A stretch of 39,316 bases of DNA, from the NCBI GenBank assembly GCA_943328505.2, contig CALQAH020000020.1, forward strand, positions 1 through 39,316. Reading direction: 5' to 3'. Below are positions 7,572-16,896 of this stretch, piece by piece (the stretch's first letter is position 1; the number at the start of each line of letters is the position of its first letter). This stretch comes from Rhizobium sp. Q54 (GTDB lineage Bacteria; Bacteroidota; Bacteroidia; Flavobacteriales; Flavobacteriaceae). A model generated the notes under the pieces. The model saw only the letters and a list, made by a program, of their open reading frames with translations, had not been told where the DNA came from and did not search any database. The translations under genes and the position numbers were made by a program.

Positions 7572-8746
7572 ACTATTTCTCATCCGATTTTAAACTAGGG
7601 ATTCTCGGTGGCGGACAACTCGGCAAAATGCTCTTGGCCGAAACCAGAAAATTCGATATCCAAACCTATGTACTTGACCCAAGTAATGACGCACCTTGTA
7701 AAATAGGTTGCAACACTTTTGTTCAAGGAAGCTTAATGGATTTTGAAACCGTTTACAACTTTGGAAAACAAGTTGATGTTTTAACTTTCGAGATTGAATT
7801 AGTCAATCTTGAAGCTCTAGAAAAATTGGAAGCAGAAGGAAAAAAAGTATACCCATCTCCAAAAACCTTGAAACTAATTCAGAATAAAGGAATTCAAAAG
7901 AATTTTTATGTTCAAAATAACATTCCAACAGCTAATTTTAAAAGATTTGACTCTTTAGAAAATCTAAAGTCAACAATCGTTAATCAACAATCAGAAATCA
8001 CATTCCCTTTCGTATGGAAATGTACCGAATTTGGCTATGATGGCAATGGTGTAAAAATTGTTAGAACTACCGCCGATTTAGAAAATTTACCAAATATTGA
8101 ATGTATAGCCGAAGAAATGGTGCCGTTTTATAATGAATTGGCAGTTATTGTTGTGCGTTCCGTTTCTGGAGAAGTAGCAACCTATCCTGTGGTAGAAATG
8201 GAATTCCATCCTGAAGCCAATCAAGTAGAATATGTGATTTGCCCAGCAAGAATTGATGATAAAATTGCTCAAAAAGCAACCGAAATTGCATTACAAGTTT
8301 CCAAAGCATTCCATCATGTTGGTATACTGGCTGTTGAAATGTTTCAAACGGTAGAAGGTGAAATTCTAGTCAACGAAGTAGCGCCAAGACCACACAATTC
8401 AGGACATCATACCATTGAAGCCAGTTACACTTCTCAATTTGAGAATCATTTGCGCGCTATTTTAAATCTTCCTTTGGGAAATTGTGAAAGCAAAGTTGCC
8501 GGAATTATGGTAAATTTGGTGGGCGAAGAAGGTTTTTCTGGAAATGTAATTTACGAAAATATCGAAAAAATAATGGCCATTGAAGGCGTTACACCACATA
8601 TTTACGGCAAAAAAGAAACGCGTCCTTTCCGAAAAATGGGACATGTTACCATTGTAAATGACAATATGACTGAAGCAAGAAAAATTGCTGAAGAAGTAAA
8701 GAATAGTATTAGAGTGATTAGTGTTCAGTCGCAGTTTAAAAACTAA
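7568..8746 (+). CDS. purK: N5-carboxyaminoimidazole ribonucleotide synthetase PurK
   Basis: 392 aa. The N-terminal pre-ATP-grasp domain begins with LGILGGGQLGKML. The ATP-grasp core contains PFVWKCTEFGYDGNGVKIV and the metal-binding segment VNEVAPRPHNSGHHTIEA. It carboxylates AIR with bicarbonate and ATP to N5-CAIR, which PurE rearranges. purE follows after 28 bp, an operon. The ATG at 7568 is supported by the conserved start MNYFSSDFKLGILGGG, although it lies in a tandem repeat and an upstream ATG (7516) is out of frame. Around residues 136-145 (TIVNQQSEIT) the DNA matches an intergenic repeat. Confidence 0.96.
   Translation: MNYFSSDFKLGILGGGQLGKMLLAETRKFDIQTYVLDPSNDAPCKIGCNTFVQGSLMDFETVYNFGKQVDVLTFEIELVNLEALEKLEAEGKKVYPSPKTLKLIQNKGIQKNFYVQNNIPTANFKRFDSLENLKSTIVNQQSEITFPFVWKCTEFGYDGNGVKIVRTTADLENLPNIECIAEEMVPFYNELAVIVVRSVSGEVATYPVVEMEFHPEANQVEYVICPARIDDKIAQKATEIALQVSKAFHHVGILAVEMFQTVEGEILVNEVAPRPHNSGHHTIEASYTSQFENHLRAILNLPLGNCESKVAGIMVNLVGEEGFSGNVIYENIEKIMAIEGVTPHIYGKKETRPFRKMGHVTIVNDNMTEARKIAEEVKNSIRVISVQSQFKN
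7975..8000. repeat. Dispersed 26-bp repeat, copy inside purK
   Basis: Matches 6715-6740 at 23 of 26 bases. It encodes a stretch around residues 136-145, in a variable loop just before the conserved FPFVWKCTEFG of the ATP-grasp domain. Confidence 0.55.
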
Positions 8747-8774
8747 AAACCATAAACAACAAACTACAAATAAA

Positions 8775-9260
8775 ATGAGCAAAGTAGCCATAATAATGGG
8801 AAGCATCTCCGACATGCCTATCATGCAAGAAGCCATCGACATTCTAAAAGGTTTTGATATTGAAACCGAAGTAGATATTGTTTCAGCACACCGAACTCCA
8901 GAAAAATTATTCGACTTTAGTAAAAATGCGCACACTCGTGGTATTTCGGTAATTATTGCAGGTGCTGGTGGCGCTGCACATTTACCCGGAATGGTTGCTT
9001 CTATGTCGCCATTGCCAGTCATTGGCGTTCCTGTAAAATCGAGTAATTCTATCGATGGTTGGGATAGCGTATTGTCTATTTTACAAATGCCTGGCGGCGT
9101 TCCTGTAGCCACTGTTGCCTTAAACGGCGCAAAAAATGCCGGAATATTAGCGGCTCAAATTATTGGCAGTCATGATAAATGCGTGCTTGACAAAATCCTA
9201 TTTTATAAAGAAAGCCTAAAAGATGCGGTGAATAAATCATCGGATGATATGAAAAAATAA
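8775..9260 (+). CDS. purE: N5-carboxyaminoimidazole ribonucleotide mutase PurE (class I)
   Basis: 161 aa from the ATG at 8775, the family's usual length. The reading frame opens further upstream inside purK but without similarity. It shows the class I signature GSISDM at 9-14, SAHRTP at 37-42, and the glycine-rich AGAGGAAHLPGM loop. It moves the carboxyl group of N5-CAIR to give CAIR. It pairs with purK immediately upstream. Confidence 0.96.
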   Translation: MSKVAIIMGSISDMPIMQEAIDILKGFDIETEVDIVSAHRTPEKLFDFSKNAHTRGISVIIAGAGGAAHLPGMVASMSPLPVIGVPVKSSNSIDGWDSVLSILQMPGGVPVATVALNGAKNAGILAAQIIGSHDKCVLDKILFYKESLKDAVNKSSDDMKK

Positions 9261-9270
9261 TTTCATTAGA

Positions 9271-9349
9271 AGCTAATCCTGCTATACGTTGCAATCTTTT
9301 ATTTTTTTAAAGAAAAAAAATAAAAGGATTTCCACTTCTATCAGGGCTA
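9271..9349 (+). repeat. Dispersed inverted-arm element, copy 1
   Basis: The left arm (9275-9302, TAATCCTGCTATACGTTGCA...) and right arm (9321-9349, ending TATCAGGGCTA) pair imperfectly over about 29 positions, with regularly spaced single mismatches. The core is a T-run/A-run hairpin. A second copy with the same arms and an unrelated core is at 16897-16996. It lies between purE and the M3 peptidase and contains no ORF. It resembles a REP- or MITE-like intergenic element; I do not know a name for it. Confidence 0.8.
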
Positions 9350-9381
9350 AAACAAAATAATAAATTCAACATTAACTTAAA

Positions 9382-9405
9382 CTTTGCGCCTTTGTGCCTT
9401 TGTGA
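9382..9405 (+). repeat. CTTTGNNN octamer array before the M3 peptidase start
   Basis: Three octamers, CTTTGCGC, CTTTGTGC and CTTTGTGA, end 4 bases before the ATG at 9410. The same motif in the same orientation relative to the gene precedes manC (21042-21073). Confidence 0.75.
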
Positions 9406-9409
9406 GCAA

Positions 9410-11437
9410 ATGAAAATACTAACCCAAAAATTCCAAACCAAACACAATACAGCTCCTTTTTCGAAAATACATATTGAAGATTACAAACCCGCGTTTATCG
9501 AAAATATTGCTAAGGCTAGAGCAGAAATTGATGCAATAACGAACAATACAGAAGCTCCAACTTTTCAAAACACGATTGAAGCTTTAGATTTTTCAGGTGA
9601 CGCTTTAGACAGATTGTCCTCCATATTCTTCAATTTGAATTCGGCGGAAACCAGTGACGAAATGCAGAAAATTGCCCAAGAAGTTTCGCCATTATTAACC
9701 GAATTCAGTAATGATATTACGCTAAATGAAGATTTATTCAAAAGGATAAAAACAGTATACGAACAAAGAGACAAATTAAATCTAACTGCAGAACAAGCGA
9801 CTTTATTAGATAAGAAATTCAAAGGTTTTTCTAGAAATGGAGCCCTGTTATCAGAAGAAAAAAAATCTAAACTACGCGAAATTGATACTGAGTTAGCCAA
9901 GTTAAAACTCACCTATGGCGAAAATGTTTTGGCAGAAACCAACAACTATCAATTACATATTACCAACGAAAATGATTTAAAAGGTTTGCCTGAAGGAACT
10001 GTTGAAGCAGCCAAAGCATTAGCGCAATCTAAAGAGTTAGAAGGTTGGATTTTTACATTGGATTTTCCAAGTTATCTTCCGTTCGTGACGTATGCCGACA
10101 ATCGTGCATTGCGAAAAGAAATGGCCATTGCAGCCGGAAAAAAAGCATTTCAAAACAACCAATTCAACAATCAAGAAATAACTTTAAAAATTGCCAAACT
10201 ACGTCATGAAAGAGCCAATTTATTAGGTTATGAAACCCATTCCCATTTTGTTTTGGAAGAACGAATGGCTCAAAATCCGGATAAAGTAAAATCGTTTTTA
10301 AATGATTTATTAGCCAAAGCAAAACCAGCAGCCGAGCTCGAATTTGCTCAACTTTCCGTTTTTGCAAAAGAATTACATGGCATTGAAAAGCTTGAAAAGT
10401 GGGATGGCGCGTATTATTCCGAAAAATTGAAACGACAACTATTCAATTTGGATGATGAAAAACTAAAGCCTTATTTTCAATTGGAAAATGTATTGAATGG
10501 TGCTTTCGCAATTGCAGGCAACTTATATGGTTTAACTTTCACCGAAGTTTTCGATATTGACAAATACCACGAAGAAGTAACAACTTATGAAGTAACTGAC
10601 GAAGTTGGCGGACTAGTTGCTATTTTCTACGCCGACTTCTTTCCAAGAAAAGGCAAACGAAATGGCGCTTGGATGACCAGTTTCAAATCGCAATACATCA
10701 AAGAAAATACCAACGAGAGACCACATATTTCCAACGTTTGTAATTTTACAAAACCCACAGCAACCAAACCATCATTACTAACTTTCAATGAAGTAACGAC
10801 TTTGTTTCACGAATTTGGGCATGGATTACATGGCATGTTAGCTAATACGGTTTACCCAAGTTTGTCTGGAACATCGGTCTATTGGGATTTTGTGGAATTG
10901 CCAAGTCAAGTGATGGAAAACTGGTGTTACGAACCGGAAGCCTTAGCGTTATTTGCCAAACATTATCAAACTGGAGACGTTATTCCACAAGAATATGTAG
11001 AAAAAATAAAGGAAAGCGCCAGCTTTCAGGAAGGCATGGCAACGTTGCGACAAATCAGTTTTGGATTGCTCGATATGGCATTTCACAGTAATAATCCAAC
11101 AGCTATTAGCGACGTAAAAGCATTCGAAAAGGCAGCTTTTGAAGGCACTACTTTGTATTCTGATGTAGCTGAAAATTGCATGAGCGTTTCATTTTCCCAT
11201 ATTTTCAACGGTGGTTATTCCTCGGGATATTATAGTTATAAATGGGCAGAAGTTTTGGATGCCGATGCCTTTGCCTATTTCCAGGAAAAAGGAATTTTTA
11301 ATAAAGAAGTGGCAACAAAATTCAAAGACAACGTACTTTCAAAAGGTGGTACAGAACTCCCAATGGAATTATACAAACGCTTTCGCGGACAAGAACCAAA
11401 GGCTGATGCTTTATTAAAAAGAGCGGGATTGATATAG
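9410..11437 (+). CDS. M3 family oligopeptidase (oligopeptidase A / Dcp-like)
   Basis: 675 aa from the ATG at 9410; an upstream in-frame ATG at 9392 falls within the octamer repeats and adds six unlikely residues. The zinc site is HEFGHGLHGML (H467, E468, H471), with third ligand E496 in FVELPSQVMENW. The substrate-side SHIFNGGYSSGYYSYKW near the C-terminus is the conserved Tyr/Gly loop of thimet-type peptidases. There is no signal peptide, so it is probably cytoplasmic, degrading peptides left by the proteasome-like and Lon-type proteases. Oligopeptidase A and peptidyl-dipeptidase Dcp cannot be separated from sequence alone. A terminator follows at 11462. Confidence 0.93.
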   Translation: MKILTQKFQTKHNTAPFSKIHIEDYKPAFIENIAKARAEIDAITNNTEAPTFQNTIEALDFSGDALDRLSSIFFNLNSAETSDEMQKIAQEVSPLLTEFSNDITLNEDLFKRIKTVYEQRDKLNLTAEQATLLDKKFKGFSRNGALLSEEKKSKLREIDTELAKLKLTYGENVLAETNNYQLHITNENDLKGLPEGTVEAAKALAQSKELEGWIFTLDFPSYLPFVTYADNRALRKEMAIAAGKKAFQNNQFNNQEITLKIAKLRHERANLLGYETHSHFVLEERMAQNPDKVKSFLNDLLAKAKPAAELEFAQLSVFAKELHGIEKLEKWDGAYYSEKLKRQLFNLDDEKLKPYFQLENVLNGAFAIAGNLYGLTFTEVFDIDKYHEEVTTYEVTDEVGGLVAIFYADFFPRKGKRNGAWMTSFKSQYIKENTNERPHISNVCNFTKPTATKPSLLTFNEVTTLFHEFGHGLHGMLANTVYPSLSGTSVYWDFVELPSQVMENWCYEPEALALFAKHYQTGDVIPQEYVEKIKESASFQEGMATLRQISFGLLDMAFHSNNPTAISDVKAFEKAAFEGTTLYSDVAENCMSVSFSHIFNGGYSSGYYSYKWAEVLDADAFAYFQEKGIFNKEVATKFKDNVLSKGGTELPMELYKRFRGQEPKADALLKRAGLI

Positions 11438-11461
11438 ATGTTAAATTACTTAGATAATTAG

Positions 11462-11487
11462 AAACCGAAGTTAACACTTCGGTTTTT
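11462..11487 (+). terminator. Intrinsic terminator after the M3 peptidase
   Basis: Arms AAACCGAAG (11462-11470) and CTTCGGTTT (11477-11485) around a 6-base loop, followed directly by T. The T-run touches the stop codon of the convergent UbiA-like gene. Confidence 0.88.
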
Positions 11488-12267
11488 TTATTGAAAAAGT
11501 AATAATAATCCGAGCCAAAATATCGGAACGCTTTCCGCCCAAAATGAAGTGTAATATTTATTCCTATCAGCATTAGAAAAATAAATAAAAAAACTCAATA
11601 AAACAGTCGTTAGAGCATCCGCAAAGAAGTGTTTATAATTATTCGTATAGGCGGAAAGCAACAAAAAAACTACCAACAAAATATAACCGAAGATCTTTGT
11701 TTTGGGAATTCCAAATTTTTGCGGAAAAGTATTCGTTGTAAGCACATCGGTACTGCTGTCGTAAATTTCAAAAGGTATCATCAATGCACTCAAAAAAACG
11801 AATCTTTTTATAAATTCAAGAGCTACGTTTCCTTTAAATGTTGGCAGTGCATGAATAAATATGAAAGCGGTTAAATAAGCAACTACAAAGCTTACCCAAA
11901 ACATTTTAACAATGCCGTATTTTCTCAATAACGGATAAACCAAAACCATAATTCCTCCAATAATTAATTGGATTTTAATTGCATCGATCATCCTTATAAA
12001 AAAAAACATAAAACCAAGAATGGCTAAAAAAGATACCGCTACAAATCCATAAAACTTGAACGAATGGAATCTTCCTTTTCTAAAAACCTCAAAGTATTTC
12101 AGGAAGTTATACCCCAAAATTGTCCCGAATAAAAGACAACACGGATAAGTAATATGTTTACAAACATCATTAGAAAAAGCAGTAACATAAACCAAACTAA
12201 AAACCGCCAAACCAACATGCAGTGATGATTGAATATAAAAATCAAAAAGTTTTTTGAGTGTTTGCAT
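11488..12267 (-). CDS. UbiA-like polytopic membrane protein (prenyltransferase superfamily?)
   Basis: 259 aa from the ATG at 12267 (a TTG two codons upstream is the alternative). It is very hydrophobic, with about seven or eight membrane segments and short loops. The loop FEIYDSSTDVLTTNTFPQKFG, followed by a hydrophobic helix, resembles the second Asp-rich motif of UbiA prenyltransferases (DxxxD...TxPxxxG). The first Asp motif is poorly preserved (around NDVCKH or YNFLKYFE). UbiA enzymes attach prenyl chains to aromatic acceptors; whether this one is active is unclear. It stands alone, convergent with the M3 peptidase and divergent from gcvP. Confidence 0.6.
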   Translation of the reverse strand: MQTLKKLFDFYIQSSLHVGLAVFSLVYVTAFSNDVCKHITYPCCLLFGTILGYNFLKYFEVFRKGRFHSFKFYGFVAVSFLAILGFMFFFIRMIDAIKIQLIIGGIMVLVYPLLRKYGIVKMFWVSFVVAYLTAFIFIHALPTFKGNVALEFIKRFVFLSALMIPFEIYDSSTDVLTTNTFPQKFGIPKTKIFGYILLVVFLLLSAYTNNYKHFFADALTTVLLSFFIYFSNADRNKYYTSFWAESVPIFWLGLLLLFQ

Positions 12268-12364
12268 ATTCAAAAATACTCAAACTGTTGATAAGAACTG
12301 TTTTTAGTTGAAAAATTCTCTAAACATTAGCCTTTGTTTAGGACAAAATTAGAACATTAATAAT

Positions 12365-12372
12365 TACTTTTG
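12365..12372 (+). promoter_or_regulatory. -7 element (TACTTTTG) for gcvP
   Basis: TACTTTTG, 43 bases before the gcvP ATG. The -33 half is not obvious. No glycine-riboswitch-like structure is visible in the short leader. Confidence 0.5.
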
Positions 12373-12415
12373 TAGGCGTTAAAAACAACACAAATTACTA
12401 CTTAGATTTTCCTAT

Positions 12416-15265
12416 ATGAAAACAGACGCTTTTGCTTTAAGACACATTGGCCCAAGAGAAACTGACCTTCAACATATGTTCAAAACTATTGGTGTTTCGA
12501 CTATGGAACAGCTCATTTATGAAACACTTCCAGACGATATTCGGTTAAAATCTGACTTGAATTTGGAACCTGCTATGACCGAATATGAGTTTGCAAAACA
12601 CATTTTTGCCTTAGGAAATAAAAATAAAGTGTTCCAATCCTATATTGGTTTGGGATACAATCAAGCAATTATTCCTGCGGTCATTCAACGTAATGTTTTT
12701 GAAAATCCGGGTTGGTACACTGCGTACACTCCGTATCAAGCAGAAATTGCACAAGGAAGATTGGAAGCTATTTTGAATTTTCAAACCATGGTTATCGAAC
12801 TTTCGGGAATGGAAATTGCGAATGCTTCTTTATTAGATGAAGGAACAGCAGCAGCTGAAGCCATGGCACTACTATTTGATGTTAGAACCCGTGACCAAAA
12901 GAAAAATAACGTTTGTAAGTTCTTTGTTTCCGAAGAAATTTTGCCACAAACCTTATCCGTTTTACAAACACGTTCTACTCCAATTGGCGTTGAATTAGTT
13001 ATTGGAAACCATGAAACTTTTGATTTTTCAACTGATTTTTATGGCGCTATACTTCAATATCCTGGAAAACATGGTCAAATAAACGATTATTCTGGGTTTA
13101 TTGCAAAAGCAAAATCTAATGAAATAAAAGTAGCCGTTGCAGCAGATATTTTGAGTTTGGCGCTATTAACTTCTCCGGGAGAAATGGGTGCTGATGTTGT
13201 ACTTGGAACCACACAACGTTTCGGAATTCCGCTAGGTTACGGTGGTCCACATGCTGCTTATTTTGCAACCAAAGATGAATACAAACGATCGATGCCAGGC
13301 AGAATTATTGGCGTTACCGTTGATACCAATGGTAATCGTGCTTTACGTATGGCATTACAAACTCGTGAACAACATATCAAACGTGATAAAGCCACTTCTA
13401 ATATTTGTACCGCACAAGTTTTATTGTCTGTTATGGCTGGAATGTATGCTGTGTATCATGGTCCAAAAGGATTGCAATATATCGCTAATAAAGTGCATGC
13501 TTCGGCGGTGACTTTGGCAAACGAATTAGAAAGACTTGGTCTGTACCAAATTAATACAGCGTATTTTGACACCATTGCAATTAAAGCCGATGCCAAAAAA
13601 GTTCGCACTATCGCAGAACAAAACGAAGTTAATTTTTATTATATTGACGACAATACGGTTTCAATTTCGTTAAACGAAACCACATCTATTGCCGATTTGA
13701 ATTTAATCATTTCAATTTTCGCTAAAGCAAATGATAAGCAGGCTTCAACCATTCAAAACTTATCAGAAAATAATCAATTGCCATCTAGTTTAGAAAGAAC
13801 GTCTCCCTTTTTGCAACACGATGTTTTTAATAAATACCATTCCGAAAGTGCTTTGATGCGTTATATCAAAATGTTAGAACGCAAAGATTTGGCTTTGAAT
13901 CATTCAATGATTTCACTTGGTTCTTGCACCATGAAATTAAATGCTGCATCGGAAATGTTGCCTTTAAGTATGCCTCAATGGAACAACATTCATCCATTTG
14001 CTCCCTTGGATCAAGCACAAGGTTACCAAGAAATGTTGGCTAAACTAGAACAACAACTAAATATAATAACTGGTTTTGCCGGAACTACATTACAACCTAA
14101 TTCAGGTGCACAAGGTGAATATGCTGGGCTAATGGTTATCCGTGCTTACCATCAATCGCGTGGTGATCATCATAGAAATATTGCTTTAATTCCATCATCG
14201 GCTCACGGAACCAATCCGGCTTCTGCTGCTATGGCGGGAATGCAAGTAGTAGTGACGAAAACATTAGAAAACGGAAACATCGACGTGGATGATTTGCGTG
14301 AAAAAGCCATTTTACACAAAGACAACTTGTCTTGTTTAATGATTACCTATCCTTCAACACATGGAGTTTACGAAGCTGCTATTATCGAAATCACGAAACT
14401 GATTCACGATAACGGTGGACAAGTATATATGGATGGCGCCAACATGAACGCTCAAGTTGGATTGACAAATCCTGCTACTATTGGCGCTGATGTTTGCCAT
14501 TTGAATTTGCATAAAACATTCGCTATTCCTCATGGTGGTGGCGGACCTGGTGTTGGTCCAATATGTGTAGCTCCTCAATTAGTGCCATTTTTACCAACAA
14601 ATCCCGTAATTCCAACGGGTGGAGAACATGCTATTACAGCCATTTCTGCAGCGCCTTGGGGTTCAGCATTGGTTTGCTTAATATCGTACGGATACATTTG
14701 TATGTTGGGTGCAGAAGGATTAAAAAGTTCTACAGAACATGCTATTTTAAATGCCAATTATATCAAAGAAAGATTAAATGGCCATTTTGCCACTTTATAT
14801 TCAGGAGAAATGGGTCGTGCCGCTCATGAAATGATTTTAGAATGCCGTCCGTTTAAAGAAAAAGGAATTGAAGTAACCGATATCGCCAAACGATTAATGG
14901 ACTATGGTTTTCACGCACCAACGGTTTCGTTCCCAGTTGCTGGAACACTAATGATTGAACCAACTGAAAGCGAAGACTTAGCCGAATTGGATCGTTTTTG
15001 TGATGCGATGATTTCAATTCGAAAAGAAATAGAAGTCGCTTCTGCAGCTGATACTAACAATGTGCTTAAAAATTCTCCACATACTTTAGCCATGATCACA
15101 ACAGATAATTGGATATATCCTTATACTCGTGAACAAGCAGCTTTCCCCTTGGATTATATTGCAGATAATAAATTTTGGCCAACCGTTCGTCGTGCAGATG
15201 AAGCGTATGGCGATCGAAATTTAGTATGCAGTTGTGCTCCTATTGAAGCTTATATGGAAAATTAA
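12416..15265 (+). CDS. gcvP: Glycine dehydrogenase (decarboxylating), P-protein of the glycine cleavage system
   Basis: 949 aa, the full-length fused form with both halves (N-terminal half to about 450, catalytic C-terminal half after). The pyridoxal-phosphate lysine is K700 in HLNLHKTFAIPHGGGGPG. The SSAHGTNPASAAMAGM and TYPSTHGVYE blocks are intact. It decarboxylates glycine and passes the aminomethyl group to lipoyl-GcvH. gcvT and gcvH are not in the window, as is common in Bacteroidota. Transcribed alone, with a strong terminator behind it. Confidence 0.98.
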   Translation: MKTDAFALRHIGPRETDLQHMFKTIGVSTMEQLIYETLPDDIRLKSDLNLEPAMTEYEFAKHIFALGNKNKVFQSYIGLGYNQAIIPAVIQRNVFENPGWYTAYTPYQAEIAQGRLEAILNFQTMVIELSGMEIANASLLDEGTAAAEAMALLFDVRTRDQKKNNVCKFFVSEEILPQTLSVLQTRSTPIGVELVIGNHETFDFSTDFYGAILQYPGKHGQINDYSGFIAKAKSNEIKVAVAADILSLALLTSPGEMGADVVLGTTQRFGIPLGYGGPHAAYFATKDEYKRSMPGRIIGVTVDTNGNRALRMALQTREQHIKRDKATSNICTAQVLLSVMAGMYAVYHGPKGLQYIANKVHASAVTLANELERLGLYQINTAYFDTIAIKADAKKVRTIAEQNEVNFYYIDDNTVSISLNETTSIADLNLIISIFAKANDKQASTIQNLSENNQLPSSLERTSPFLQHDVFNKYHSESALMRYIKMLERKDLALNHSMISLGSCTMKLNAASEMLPLSMPQWNNIHPFAPLDQAQGYQEMLAKLEQQLNIITGFAGTTLQPNSGAQGEYAGLMVIRAYHQSRGDHHRNIALIPSSAHGTNPASAAMAGMQVVVTKTLENGNIDVDDLREKAILHKDNLSCLMITYPSTHGVYEAAIIEITKLIHDNGGQVYMDGANMNAQVGLTNPATIGADVCHLNLHKTFAIPHGGGGPGVGPICVAPQLVPFLPTNPVIPTGGEHAITAISAAPWGSALVCLISYGYICMLGAEGLKSSTEHAILNANYIKERLNGHFATLYSGEMGRAAHEMILECRPFKEKGIEVTDIAKRLMDYGFHAPTVSFPVAGTLMIEPTESEDLAELDRFCDAMISIRKEIEVASAADTNNVLKNSPHTLAMITTDNWIYPYTREQAAFPLDYIADNKFWPTVRRADEAYGDRNLVCSCAPIEAYMEN

Positions 15266-15276
15266 GTTCTCATAAG

Positions 15277-15304
15277 AATGTCCCGAGAAATCGGGACATT
15301 TTAT
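15277..15304 (+). terminator. Intrinsic terminator after gcvP
   Basis: A perfect 10-bp stem, AATGTCCCGA (15277-15286) and TCGGGACATT (15291-15300), closes a GAAA tetraloop and is followed by TTATTTT. It lies 11 bases beyond the gcvP stop. Confidence 0.92.
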
Positions 15305-15317
15305 TTTAACAGCAATT

Positions 15318-15695
15318 ATGATCGACATTCAAAATCAAGCCGACTTGTATTTACTCGTTGACGAATTCTATAAAAAACTACTTTCCGACGATTCCATCAG
15401 TTACATTTTTACAGATGTTGTTAAAATAAAAATTGAAGAACATTTACCCATTTTAGTTACTTTTTGGTCACAAGCCATTTTAGGAACCGGCGGTTATGTA
15501 AAAAATTTGACTCAAATACACTTAGACATCAATAAAAAAGAACCTTTAACTCCTGAATTATTTACAATTTGGCTCAACCATTTTTATGCAACTGTTGATG
15601 AAAATTTTATTGGAGAAAAAGCTGAAAAAATAAAAACACAAGCGTTAAGTATTGCCACTATTATGCAAATTAAAATCGCACAAGAAAATACATAA
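15318..15695 (+). CDS. Group III truncated haemoglobin
   Basis: 125 aa. A single 2-on-2 globin domain. The proximal haem ligand is probably H68 (LTQIHLDINKK). The EEHLPILVTFW segment (H42, W50) and the FTIWLNHFYATVDENF helix fit the class III pattern. The function of group III members is uncertain (oxygen or NO chemistry, peroxide handling). It starts 18 bases beyond the gcvP terminator at an ATG, so it may depend on readthrough or a promoter within that short gap. Confidence 0.85.
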   Translation: MIDIQNQADLYLLVDEFYKKLLSDDSISYIFTDVVKIKIEEHLPILVTFWSQAILGTGGYVKNLTQIHLDINKKEPLTPELFTIWLNHFYATVDENFIGEKAEKIKTQALSIATIMQIKIAQENT

Positions 15696-15826
15696 TATTA
15701 TGTTGTTACTATTTTTTTTGAACTATAATGACGATTTAATAAATATATGCACGCATAACAATTTTTATACTGTTAATTAATTTATTATCTTTAAATTTAC
15801 AATAAATTTTTCATTAGCAATTTAGA

Positions 15827-16885
15827 ATGAACATAAAAATAACAGGTTCTGGAAGGTATATTCCAAATCAAATCGTTCCCAACATTAATTTTTCAAAACA
15901 CAATTTCTTAAATGATGATGGAACTTCTTTTCATCATCCAAATGATGTAATTGCTGAAAAATTTAAAGAAATAACTGGAATCTCAGAACGCCGTTATGCC
16001 GATGAAAATTTAGTAACTTCAGATCTTGGATTTTTTGCAGCAGAAAAGGCCATTGCCGATGCAAAAATTGATCCTGAAACCTTAGACTACATCATTTTTG
16101 CGCACAATTTTGGTGATGTAAAGCAAGGCACGATTCAAGGAGATGCTGTACCCAGTTTAGCAGCAAGAGTAAAACAAAAACTCCGCATAAAAAACCCGAA
16201 ATGCGTGGCTTACGATGTGCTTTTTGGTTGCCCAGGCTGGATTGAAGGCGTCATACAAGCCAATGCATTTATCAAAGCTGGAATGGCAAAAAAATGTATG
16301 GTTATAGGTGCCGAAACCTTATCCCGAGTTGTAGATGTTCACGATAGAGACAGTATGATTTACTCTGATGGTGCGGGTGCAACAATTATTGAAGCTACAA
16401 ACGAAGAGGGTGGAATTATAAACCATATTTCGGCAACTTTTGCTACAGATGAAGCTGATTATTTATTTTTCGGCAACTCTTTTAATAAAGAATTGAATCC
16501 CGATGTGCGCTACATAAAAATGCATGGACGAAAAATTTATGAGTTTGCTTTAAATCAAGTTCCCAATGCCATGAAGGAATGCTTGGATGCAACAGGCATT
16601 GATATTGGTCAAGTGAAAAAAGTACTCATTCATCAGGCCAATGAAAAAATGGATGAGGCCATTATTCATCGATTTTTCAAACTTTATAATCAAAACACAC
16701 CCGAAGGTATCATGCCAATGAGTATCCATAAACTTGGAAACTCAAGTGTGGCAACAGTTCCCACCTTATATGATTTACTTATTAAAGGAAAATTAGAAAA
16801 TCAAGAAGTACATAAAGGAGATGTTATTATCTTTGCATCGGTTGGCGCCGGTATGAACATCAACGCCATCGTTTATAGATTATAA
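15827..16885 (+). CDS. 3-oxoacyl-ACP synthase III-like (KAS III, FabH family) condensing enzyme
   Basis: 352 aa thiolase fold with the complete KAS III triad: C135 (VLFGCPGW), H269 (LIHQANEKM) and N305 (KLGNSSVAT). It is longer than housekeeping FabH because of an insertion after the first strand (NFLNDDGTSFHHPNDVIAEKF). FabH enzymes start fatty-acid chains by condensing acyl-CoA with malonyl-ACP. This divergent type may serve a special lipid, aryl polyene/flexirubin or branched-chain starter (inference; no such cluster is adjacent). Co-directional with the methyltransferase, GT2 and MlaE/F genes, but a repeat element separates it from them. Confidence 0.85.
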   Translation: MNIKITGSGRYIPNQIVPNINFSKHNFLNDDGTSFHHPNDVIAEKFKEITGISERRYADENLVTSDLGFFAAEKAIADAKIDPETLDYIIFAHNFGDVKQGTIQGDAVPSLAARVKQKLRIKNPKCVAYDVLFGCPGWIEGVIQANAFIKAGMAKKCMVIGAETLSRVVDVHDRDSMIYSDGAGATIIEATNEEGGIINHISATFATDEADYLFFGNSFNKELNPDVRYIKMHGRKIYEFALNQVPNAMKECLDATGIDIGQVKKVLIHQANEKMDEAIIHRFFKLYNQNTPEGIMPMSIHKLGNSSVATVPTLYDLLIKGKLENQEVHKGDVIIFASVGAGMNINAIVYRL

Positions 16886-16896
16886 TTTTTATTGGT

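Noticed and set aside
8721..8774. Upstream start for purE
   Set aside because: The extra 18 codons lie in the end of purK and the gap; the family begins at MSKVAIIMGS.
8462..9112. 216-codon open frame antisense to purK/purE
   Set aside because: Lies opposite two clearly conserved genes and resembles no protein; a shadow of their codon use.
12274..12415. Possible glycine riboswitch before gcvP
   Set aside because: The leader after the -7 element is only about 40 bases; no tandem aptamer-like stems are visible.
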